Source: Adiantum capillus-veneris (Eukaryota; Streptophyta; Polypodiopsida; Polypodiales; Pteridaceae). Taken from it: a stretch of 64,000 nucleotides of DNA. The stretch's first letter is position 1, and each line of letters begins with the position of its first letter. Below, one piece after another: positions 21,075 through 28,037 of the stretch. The stretch spans positions 109,532,469 to 109,596,468 of the forward strand of contig CM043951.1 in assembly GCA_014529385.2 (NCBI GenBank), in the 5' to 3' direction. The notes beneath the pieces were generated by a model that saw only the letters and a list, made by a program, of their open reading frames with translations, did no database searches and was not told the DNA's origin. The translations under genes were made by a program, and so were the position numbers.

Positions 21075-21234
21075 TGATGAGTGCGAAAATGCGCAAAAGG
21101 GAAGAGAAGAGCATACACGGTGTGTGGATGGAGAAAGTCTAAAATGAGGAGCTCCTTATTCAGTATATATGTACAATAAGGAGGGTAGTGGCTAGTGGTC
21201 AGTGGGCAGCTAGAGACCAGATGTCTGGCCGCGG
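21075..21234 (-). mobile_element. Copia-type LTR, part 1 (split by younger insertion)
   Basis: This is the U3/R/U5 body of an LTR closely related to the + strand LTR at 27448-27670; shared words include CTGAATAAGGAGCTCCT and the Pro/Ala-rich CCACTGACCACTA. It is interrupted after 21234 and resumes at 26573 for its last 28 bp, ending at 26600, so the unbroken LTR was 188 bp. The interrupter is the 5.3-kb element below. Confidence 0.75.
21230..21234. repeat. Target-site duplication CGCGG, left
   Basis: CGCGG here is repeated at 26568-26572, flanking the 5,333-bp element. Five bases is the usual length for LTR retrotransposon integrases. Confidence 0.9.
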
Positions 21235-21611
21235 TGTTGAGAGGCACATGTTAGAAAATGACTCTGAATAGCTAAGTCGGATTTTGACTTATCGGATATT
21301 TACTGAGCTGTATTTTGCTAAGTCGGATGTAACTGTCTTTCAGTTGCAGTCTGCTGAATGTCTTGTGACTGGGTAGTTAAGTCGGATTTATCTATATAAG
21401 TGGGGAATGTATCTGCGCACGAGGTATCTTTTCTCTGATATGAATGTGATGATGATGGTGCAGTGCAGCAACTATTCAGTGTATTTTCTGCTTACTCTGA
21501 TATTTAGAGTAGTCATGTTTACTGTGTCTGAATTGTTGTTAATGAAGTATGGTGGAGTAGATGGTTATTATTGCTGTGTATGATGTTCATGTGTTGACCT
21601 AACCCACAACA
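21235..21611 (+). repeat. 5' LTR (377 bp) with promoter
   Basis: Starts TGTTGAGAGG and ends CCCACAACA. The TATA box is TATATAAG at 21393-21400. Upstream of it AAGTCGGAT occurs three times, at 21274, 21320 and 21379, with an inverted GACTTATCGG at 21286-21295. The transcription start should lie about 30 bp after the TATA box. The LTR is identical to the 3' LTR except for one base. Confidence 0.9.
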
Positions 21612-21614
21612 CAT

Positions 21615-21632
21615 TTGGCGATCCGCTGGGTT
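21615..21632 (+). other. Primer-binding site candidate
   Basis: TTGGCGATCCGCTGGGTT begins 4 bp after the LTR. It resembles the TGGCGACTCxxCTGGGG sites I recall from Tat/Ogre-type gypsy elements and differs from the initiator-Met site used by the copia elements here. The tRNA cannot be named with certainty. Confidence 0.5.
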
Positions 21633-21657
21633 AACGTTTATTTTCAAGTAATGATGC

Positions 21658-23649
21658 ATGTCAGAGGGAGACAGGAGAGTAGGAAGAGTGTACTACACAA
21701 GGGCTCAAGCACAGGCTGGAAACATTGATCCATTTAACTATGATCATGACAATCAACAATCACCCGATGCTCAGGGGCAGCAACCTGTAGACCAAGGAGG
21801 GGTAGGATCAGGAGCAGCAGGAGAAGAGAGAGTGAGGCAATTTATTGGAGCTTTATTCCTGGCAAGAAGAACCACCAGGAGAAGGATCCAGTTTGACCCA
21901 CTTCAGGGTGCTACCAGGCAAAGACCTAGGAGACCACCACAACCCATTCCAATGGCTCAACCACCACCCAACCCAAAGGTCAAGGCAGCCAAGTTTAGAG
22001 CAGGGAGTAAGGAAGATGCTGACTGTCATGTGGCACAGTTTGAAACTAAGTGGCAGGCAAGTGGCTATCAGGTGATGTATGCTGATGGAGTAAAGATGGA
22101 ACAGTTTGCTGCCACATTGGAAGGAAAGGCCATGAGTTGGTTCAGCCAATATGGCATTGCACATTTTGCTACTTATAATGCTTTGAAGCAGGCATTTCTG
22201 CAGAGATTTAGAAAGGAGAAGACTCCGACTGATGTCCTGAGAAAACTCAGAGACATTAAGCAAAATAAGATGCTGGTTGAAGACTATGCACAGAAGTTCA
22301 GAATTTTAGTAGAAAGATTGCAGGGGAATGAAAGACCCACTAATGAAATGTTAGCAGGTTATTTTTTGAAAGGATTGAGAAGCAGCTTAAAGGGAGCAGT
22401 AGCTAGCATTGATATTGCTGGAGGTCTGGATGACCTTGTTACTGCTGCTGCAAGGGTGGAGAAGAGACTTGGCATGACCAAAGCAAAAGGAAAAGAAGAC
22501 AGTGACTCAGATTCAGAAGAAGCATCTGAAGACACAGATTCCAGTGGGAACTCAGATTCAGACTCACCATCAGACAGTGATGAGGAAACAGAAAAAAGAA
22601 AGAAGAAAAAGAGCAGTAAGAAGAAGAAAGTTAAGCAAAAGCAGAGTATTGAGCAAGATTTGGTAGGCAAACTTAAAAAGTTTGGTTATTCTGTTGTAGC
22701 ACCTAAAGAAAAAGTGTATTGTCACATTTGTGAAAGGGATGGACATAGTACTGCTAGCTGTTGGTATAATCCAAAGAATAGAGGGCAGACAGCACCTAAC
22801 ATAGGAAGAGGAAGACCAGAAATTGGAGCAAATCAAGCAGTACCATTTAGGGGAAGACCACCATTTCAGAGGGCAAGACCTCCTAGACCTCCTTGGAGAG
22901 AGCAGGAGAACAATAATAATAGGAGACCCTGTGTGTACTGTGGTGCACCAGATCACTGGGTAGGTCCCAATTGTGCTTTATGGGTGAAGCATAGGGAAGA
23001 AAGGGGAATGCCCATTGTGAGATATAATCAGCCCAATCAACCTGAAAATCAGCAACAACAGCAACAGCAGCAGCAGCAAAATCAGCCAGCAGCTCAGGCA
23101 AATGTAATCTTGTTTGATGTGTTTTCTCAGGATAAGCAGATGCAAGATACTGACCAAGAACAGGAGCAGCAAGGGAATGAAGAGGAACATCAATGGGCTT
23201 GTGACTGTAACCAATGTGTGCAGGAGGATCATGTTGAAGTTCTAGCAGTGACTAGGTCTAAGGATAAAGCACCTTTGGATTGGAAGGAGCAAAAAGGGGT
23301 AAGAGACCAGGTTACAAAAAGGATTGCCAAACACCAGGCAAAGCAGGTGGATATTGAGGATGACCCAAAAGAAAAGGAAGAGCAGAATAAAGGGAGTAAG
23401 GAGATGGAAAATAAACAGGATAAGGATTGGTTTGAAATACTTATTAGCTCACCTCTTCAATTATCTTTGGATCAGTTGTTGCAACTGGTTCCAGCCTTCA
23501 AAGACAGATTGTTCAGAAAGCTGCAGAACCTGAATGGACTTGGCACAATGGATAAGGAAGTTAATGGTTTCAGGCTGAAGAAATTTCAGGGAAAGCCACC
23601 TCATTTGGACTGGCCAAGTGTAGCCTGCATAACTGTAATACCCCTATAG
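21658..23649 (+). CDS. gag: Gag polyprotein of the young LTR element
   Basis: An intact 663-aa ORF whose ATG is 46 bp after the LTR; an earlier ATG at 21651 is in another frame. Residues about 108-265 form a Ty3/gypsy retrotransposon Gag (capsid) region, with HVAQFETKWQASGY, GKAMSWFSQYG and DYAQKFRILVERLQG. A Ser/Asp then Lys-rich tract follows at 281-328. Two CCHC zinc knuckles lie at 355-368 (CHICERDGHSTASC, spacing 2-4-4) and 425-439 (CVYCGAPDHWVGPNC, spacing 2-4-5). A Gln-rich run is at about 459-480. The C-terminus includes LSLDQLLQLVPAF, the kind of block that usually precedes protease, but the ORF stops at TAG 23647 with no protease. It should assemble particles and bind RNA. This is the best-preserved transposon protein in the window. 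Confidence 0.9.
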   Translation: MSEGDRRVGRVYYTRAQAQAGNIDPFNYDHDNQQSPDAQGQQPVDQGGVGSGAAGEERVRQFIGALFLARRTTRRRIQFDPLQGATRQRPRRPPQPIPMAQPPPNPKVKAAKFRAGSKEDADCHVAQFETKWQASGYQVMYADGVKMEQFAATLEGKAMSWFSQYGIAHFATYNALKQAFLQRFRKEKTPTDVLRKLRDIKQNKMLVEDYAQKFRILVERLQGNERPTNEMLAGYFLKGLRSSLKGAVASIDIAGGLDDLVTAAARVEKRLGMTKAKGKEDSDSDSEEASEDTDSSGNSDSDSPSDSDEETEKRKKKKSSKKKKVKQKQSIEQDLVGKLKKFGYSVVAPKEKVYCHICERDGHSTASCWYNPKNRGQTAPNIGRGRPEIGANQAVPFRGRPPFQRARPPRPPWREQENNNNRRPCVYCGAPDHWVGPNCALWVKHREERGMPIVRYNQPNQPENQQQQQQQQQQNQPAAQANVILFDVFSQDKQMQDTDQEQEQQGNEEEHQWACDCNQCVQEDHVEVLAVTRSKDKAPLDWKEQKGVRDQVTKRIAKHQAKQVDIEDDPKEKEEQNKGSKEMENKQDKDWFEILISSPLQLSLDQLLQLVPAFKDRLFRKLQNLNGLGTMDKEVNGFRLKKFQGKPPHLDWPSVACITVIPL

Positions 23650-23685
23650 CCAGGAGATTCAGAATCAGCAAAAGGAAAAGGAAAA

Positions 23686-25248
23686 ATGCTGGTTTGCATG
23701 GATTTGAGGAGGTCTTTTCATAGTATCCCATATAATTCACGGGTTGGAGGAAGTAGGCAGTTCCAAAGTGCACATCCGATTCAACATTGCAGATGTTGGA
23801 AGAGTACCTGTGTCGGAACTAACCAAGTCGGAATTTTTAATAAGAAATTATTAGGCCGGACTAATAACTTCGGGGAGTGTGCTGAAAAGAAGTTTCGTAG
23901 CACTTCAAGGATACTGGGTGGAGATATGTGTGCATGGTGCAGCGAGTATAATCATACATGCAACAAAAGTTTAGTACACATGCAGCAGCGCGGAGCATTC
24001 GGGTTTTCGCTTGAAGAAGCTTTATTCAGTCCTGCCATGCCGAAAGCAAAGCAATTGATGGCCATGCAACCACAGCCTGATGAGGAGCAGACCGAAGGTT
24101 CGGGGCGACGTTTGAGAAGCAAAGCTTTGCCTATGCGGCTTGACGTTAGTAGTGCAGACGAAAACAGTGACTCTGCAGAAGAGGAAACGCCAATGCCGAC
24201 TCCTGTGTCAGAAGGTAAGGTGATGCAAACATTAATGGACCCTTTTATGGATTTCAAAGTTGACATAGATTGTCAGGCAGAGCGCAACGCCATATGGTTG
24301 CAGCAGGTAGGATTGTATGAGTTTGCCATTCTACCTTGGGAAGAATGTAAAAACAATGTATATGCAAAGTCTCAGTTGGAAATACTTAGGAAGACTAAGG
24401 GGAGAGTGTCACCACATGTGGTACTCAATGTGGAGTTGGTGTCTGAGGTGTTCAAGCTGCCTTTGCATCCTAATACACCTATTCCAAAGTGTTCAGAGGA
24501 AGCACTGAAAAAGGAGTTTGGTCCAAGAGAAGGAGGCAGGCAGTATTACATGTTAAAGAATGTGGCATATGCTAGGAGAGAGCAGCTTAAGTGGTACTTG
24601 GAGAGGCTATGCTTTATTGTGAAGTTTGATTATATGTCAAAAGAAAACTTTGCACCATTAAGCTATGCAGAGCAGGGAGGAGAAGTGAGCTGGGCTCACT
24701 GGGTGTATGAAAAGTTGGCAGCAGAGATTCATTCTTCAGACAAGAGGAAGACACAGACAAATAGTAGGTTATGTGGTTACTTGTCAGCATTGTTTTTTTT
24801 TGCACAGAGAGTACAGAATGGTGAAGCAAGGTGGCCTGTGAAAGCAGAAAAACTGGTGCAGGAGAAGCAGCAGCCAGTTCAGATTGAGCATCCCATCATG
24901 GTGCATTCTGAAAAGACAGGATTTGTGAAGTTTAATGCTAAGCATATGGAGGCTTATGAGGATTTGGTGAAAGCCAAATATACTCCAGGAGAGGCCTTTG
25001 AAGAAATCACAGCAAAAATGCAGTTTGCAGAATTTGGTACCATGGATGTTGATTCACCAATGCAGGTAAAAGCAGAGGAAACACCAATAAAGCTTGGTAA
25101 GGCTTTCACATTATCCAACAAGAGGAAGAAGTCTGAACCAGTCAGCAGAGTGTTTTCTAGATTAGATTTCAGTACTGAGGAAGTCTCTGGAGTATCAGTA
25201 GATACTGGGAAATTGGACAGTGATAAAGTAGTTCAGATGCTGCAGTAG
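23686..25248 (+). CDS. ORF2 of the young LTR element, function unknown
   Basis: Open for 520 codons from ATG 23686. A more credible start is ATG 24037 (MPKAKQLMAM), giving 403 aa, because the first 117 residues are Cys/Arg-rich and look non-coding. From residue about 68 of the short form a globular region begins (LMDPFMDFKVDID, WLQQVGLYEFA, GRVSPHVVLNVELVSEVFKL, REQLKWYLERLCF, SWAHWVYEKLAAEI). This recalls the plant-mobile-domain or 'putative plant transposon protein' group found beside some gypsy elements; that is an inference from pattern alone. A basic patch (NKRKKSEP) near 362 could be a nuclear signal. It occupies the place of pol and ends at UAG 25246-25248, after which the frame continues open. 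Confidence 0.65.
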   Translation: MLVCMDLRRSFHSIPYNSRVGGSRQFQSAHPIQHCRCWKSTCVGTNQVGIFNKKLLGRTNNFGECAEKKFRSTSRILGGDMCAWCSEYNHTCNKSLVHMQQRGAFGFSLEEALFSPAMPKAKQLMAMQPQPDEEQTEGSGRRLRSKALPMRLDVSSADENSDSAEEETPMPTPVSEGKVMQTLMDPFMDFKVDIDCQAERNAIWLQQVGLYEFAILPWEECKNNVYAKSQLEILRKTKGRVSPHVVLNVELVSEVFKLPLHPNTPIPKCSEEALKKEFGPREGGRQYYMLKNVAYARREQLKWYLERLCFIVKFDYMSKENFAPLSYAEQGGEVSWAHWVYEKLAAEIHSSDKRKTQTNSRLCGYLSALFFFAQRVQNGEARWPVKAEKLVQEKQQPVQIEHPIMVHSEKTGFVKFNAKHMEAYEDLVKAKYTPGEAFEEITAKMQFAEFGTMDVDSPMQVKAEETPIKLGKAFTLSNKRKKSEPVSRVFSRLDFSTEEVSGVSVDTGKLDSDKVVQMLQ

Positions 25249-26130
25249 GTGCAGGAATTTGTGAGGCAGCAGAATAATATGCTGAAGGTTCAGAGTATGC
25301 AAGCTGAAAGGAATGCAGAAAAATTGATGGAGTTTAAAGGACAGGTGTCACAGGTGAAAGAGTTTGAAGAGCAGATAGCTATGATGAAAGTAAAGTATGA
25401 GCAGGATATGGAGGAAACAGTGGGGAAACAGAAGATGGAGTTAGCAAAAGTGAAGAGATCATTGGGGGAGTTTAAGCAATGGACTGAGAAAGTGGAGGCA
25501 GCGGTTGCTTTGGAATTGGAAGATATGGCAAAGAGGAATGCAGAGTTACAGGTCACTGTGGAGATTCAGAGGTTGAGATTGGAACCTTTGCAGATATTAG
25601 AGCAACAGATGTTGGCACAAGAGGAAATTAGCTTGAGTGCAGTATTAATGAAAGAAGGAGAAGTGTCTATTCTCAAGCAGCAGTTAGCTTTGGTTGCACA
25701 GGAGATGTGGCAAAAGACCAAGGAAAGAATGAGATTTGTCATTAAGTATCCATATGAGGTGTTAAAGGCAGGGTTAGTGCATGAGGTAGAAGCACAATTG
25801 TTGAAGGAAGTGGAGGAATTGCAAAAGGAGAGAGACTGTTTGAAGCAGCAGGTTCAACAGATGGAAGAGAATAAGAGACAGCAGCTTGCAGAGGCAGAAA
25901 AGAAAGAGGAGAATTTTACTAATAGTTTTTTGATGCAGGATGTAGCTGAGGAGAAAGTGGCAGAAGAGCAGATCGATACTGAGATTGCAGATAGAGCACA
26001 AGAGGTGGAAATGGGAAAAGATGATGCAGCAGAATCAGATGCAGTAAAGGAAGCAGAGCTGGTGGATCATAAAGTGAATACTGAGGACCAGAGTAAGGAA
26101 GAAGCTAGGCAGCAGAGGGTGGATTCCTGA
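25249..26130 (+). CDS. ORF3, coiled-coil protein in frame after a UAG
   Basis: 293 codons directly in frame with ORF2, separated only by the UAG (context CAG-UAG-GUG-CAG). The first ATG is at 25279, codon 11. The sequence is rich in Glu, Lys, Gln, Leu and Met with heptad-like spacing almost throughout (for example LKEVEELQKERDCLKQQVQQ at about 25804-25863), so a long coiled coil is predicted. The last 60 residues are acidic. No enzyme motif is present. It could be made as an ORF2-ORF3 fusion by stop readthrough, by reinitiation, or the UAG may be a recent mutation in one ORF. It ends 60 bp before the 3' LTR. Confidence 0.7.
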   Translation: MQEFVRQQNNMLKVQSMQAERNAEKLMEFKGQVSQVKEFEEQIAMMKVKYEQDMEETVGKQKMELAKVKRSLGEFKQWTEKVEAAVALELEDMAKRNAELQVTVEIQRLRLEPLQILEQQMLAQEEISLSAVLMKEGEVSILKQQLALVAQEMWQKTKERMRFVIKYPYEVLKAGLVHEVEAQLLKEVEELQKERDCLKQQVQQMEENKRQQLAEAEKKEENFTNSFLMQDVAEEKVAEEQIDTEIADRAQEVEMGKDDAAESDAVKEAELVDHKVNTEDQSKEEARQQRVDS

Positions 26131-26190
26131 TCAAGGGATATGTGGATCCGGGTCAGATTTCTGCGAAATCTACCACCGGGGCGTGCCATG
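26131..26190 (+). other. Segment before 3' LTR; atypical polypurine region
   Basis: AGATTTC and GAAATCT (26156-26172) form a 7-bp stem with a 3-base loop. The bases next to the LTR are ACCACCGGGGCGTGCCA, which is not the long purine run most LTR elements use to prime plus-strand DNA. Confidence 0.5.
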
Positions 26191-26567
26191 TGTTGAGAGG
26201 CACATGTTAGAAAATGACTCTAAATAGCTAAGTCGGATTTTGACTTATCGGATATTTACTGAGCTGTATTTTGCTAAGTCGGATGTAACTGTCTTTCAGT
26301 TGCAGTCTGCTGAATGTCTTGTGACTGGGTAGTTAAGTCGGATTTATCTATATAAGTGGGGAATGTATCTGCGCACGAGGTATCTTTTCTCTGATATGAA
26401 TGTGATGATGATGGTGCAGTGCAGCAACTATTCAGTGTATTTTCTGCTTACTCTGATATTTAGAGTAGTCATGTTTACTGTGTCTGAATTGTTGTTAATG
26501 AAGTATGGTGGAGTAGATGGTTATTATTGCTGTGTATGATGTTCATGTGTTGACCTAACCCACAACA
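26191..26567 (+). repeat. 3' LTR (377 bp)
   Basis: Same length as the 5' LTR and identical by eye except A at 26222 where the 5' copy has G (21266). It is followed by the right target duplication CGCGG (26568-26572). Confidence 0.9.
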
Positions 26568-26600
26568 CGCGGGCAAAGGCACGTTGCCTTTACCCCAACA
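26568..26600 (-). mobile_element. Target duplication and part 2 of the split copia-type LTR
   Basis: CGCGG at 26568-26572 is the right target duplication. GCAAAGGCACG...CCCCAACA to 26600 is the LTR start on the minus strand (TGTTGGGGTAAAGGCA), matching the LTR start near 27448. It completes the LTR begun at 21075. Confidence 0.75.
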
Positions 26601-26894
26601 ACTTGGCCAAGTGTACACGAGAAAAGCTCCCATTAGAGAAAGTGCTAAACCACTCACAATGTGGTGTGATGTGGAAAATTGCATTCTTATCTCTAGCAAC
26701 CAACATGGAGAATTTCCACCTCTCAAAGACATGTAAACAACAAGAATGCTAAAGGTAAAAGTGACATCATCGTCATTGACATATGAAGACACCACTCTAA
26801 CATGTGTCAAAACCATCTCTACATCTTGCATACATCATTGCTACTACCTCATACATCAAAATCAAGGATGCCTAATGGGCCTTATGTGATCACA
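26601..26894. other. Flank, no feature seen
   Basis: About 300 bp of AT-rich sequence between the split LTR and repeat N; no coding or structural signal recognised. Confidence 0.3.
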
Positions 26895-27190
26895 ATGCGA
26901 ACAACACAAGTATTGGCATGAACAAGACCTCCGTCTCTCACGATTCATGTTTGCAAACTTTGAAATGTCACACATACCTGTTGTATGGATGCCAAGAAAC
27001 CAAATTATGCCAAGAAATCTTACATAGTCTCCTCTATAAATTGAGCAAAAAATTCAACAAAATCTCAACCATAAACCATGCCAAAATGGCAACAAGTTGG
27101 GAGATCACTCAACCACTACATTAATCATAACCATGATCAACCACATAAAAAATAGAGCTTGCATATGCGTGTATAATGTAAAGAGCATCA
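26895..27190 (-). repeat. Dispersed repeat N, inverted copy
   Basis: Reverse complement of the unit at 19440-19720, in the same order of blocks. The two copies lie 7.2 kb apart in opposite orientation around the split LTR and its insertion. Confidence 0.6.
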
Positions 27191-27436
27191 CTACACCAAG
27201 TAAGCCCAATATGGGACAAATAGATCAACTGAATGTAAAGCGCATAACCATAAATACAATTAGTAAGAAAACATAGTGCTCAAAATGCATCCCACAAGAG
27301 AACTACCTCCAAAGATCTAACAACGGTCCAAAAACCTATAGGACCTGTAAAACCTATGATTGCATGTAATATATAGTGACATGAGCATATGCAAATAGTT
27401 TAGCTAGTAGGGCCCACTTACTGGCTCATTTGCCTT

Positions 27437-27670
27437 GAAGTGGGAGGTTTTTAGGGTAAAGGCAACATGCCTTTGCCCGGGCCTAGACCTCCGGTGTCTA
27501 GCCGCCCACTGGCCACTATCTTCCTTATTCATGTACATATGTACTGAATAAGGAGCTCCTTATTTGAGGCTTACTCTACCCACAGACTGTGTATGTTCCC
27601 CTCTTCACATTTTCACATCCTTGCACTCATCATACACACCGTGCATGTGCATTTTGATTTTTCACATCAG
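27437..27670 (+). mobile_element. Copia-type LTR (+) preceded by a polypurine tract
   Basis: GAAGTGGGAGG at 27437-27447 is a polypurine tract, and the LTR starts at 27448 (TTTTTAGGGTAAAGGCA; the relative at 26600 has TGTTGGGGTAAAGG). It includes the palindrome AATAAGGAGCTCCTTATT (27546-27563). A copia gag follows at 27691 without a clear tRNA primer site. Having a PPT on the left and gag on the right fits two elements in tandem sharing one LTR, or recombination. Confidence 0.55.
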
Positions 27671-27690
27671 GTACTGCAATCACTTGCCAT

Positions 27691-28034
27691 GGCTGACAAC
27701 AACACATATGTTTTCCAGATGTTTGCTATTGAGGAAAAATTGGATGGCGATGTCTACCCAAAGTGGGCGTACATGATGATACATGTTCTTGTGTCAAAGG
27801 GCATTTGGAATGTTGTGCACGGTACTGATGTATGTCCATTTTTTGTGGATATAGGCTTTGTTGAGGACGTTGCAGGATCTAGCTGACCTGTTACTACTAT
27901 AGCTATTTTGTGTAAAGATGAGCAATCCTATTTGGATGCTAGAGATGTGCAAGCTTATGCACTAATTGCATTACCTGTGAAACAAATTATTACTCCTCAC
28001 ATTCAGTAAAAAATATCAGCAAAATAGGCTTGAG
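27691..28034 (+). pseudogene. gag: Copia gag, part 1
   Basis: Starts MADNNTYVFQMFAIEEKLDG at ATG 27691 and continues WAYMMIHVLVSKGIWNVVHG, the N-terminal copia Gag domain. A frameshift near 27830 is followed by a second frame with ALIALPVKQIITPHIQ-type residues to 28034. It is then interrupted by the element at 28038. The frame is picked up after 30957 at LYASCNEAK, showing one original gag. Confidence 0.75.
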
Positions 28035-28037
28035 ATA

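Larger units (their letters stand above)
21235..26567 (+). mobile_element. Young non-autonomous gypsy-like LTR element encoding Gag and novel ORFs
   Basis: A complete 5,333-bp element with 377-bp TG...CA LTRs (21235-21611 and 26191-26567) that differ only at 21266 (G) versus 26222 (A). It has a 5-bp target duplication, a primer site, an intact Gag ORF and two further ORFs. No protease DSG/DTG site, no RT YxDD/FxDD and no integrase DDE or HHCC is present anywhere, so transposition needs enzymes from another element. The Gag type and primer site point to Ty3/gypsy, possibly Tat-like, by inference. It lies in the LTR of an older minus-strand element. Confidence 0.9.

Noticed and set aside
23686-24036. 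First 117 codons of ORF2 as a protease or Cys-rich domain
   Set aside because: No DSG/DTG site and irregular Cys spacing; a start at 24037 explains the data better.
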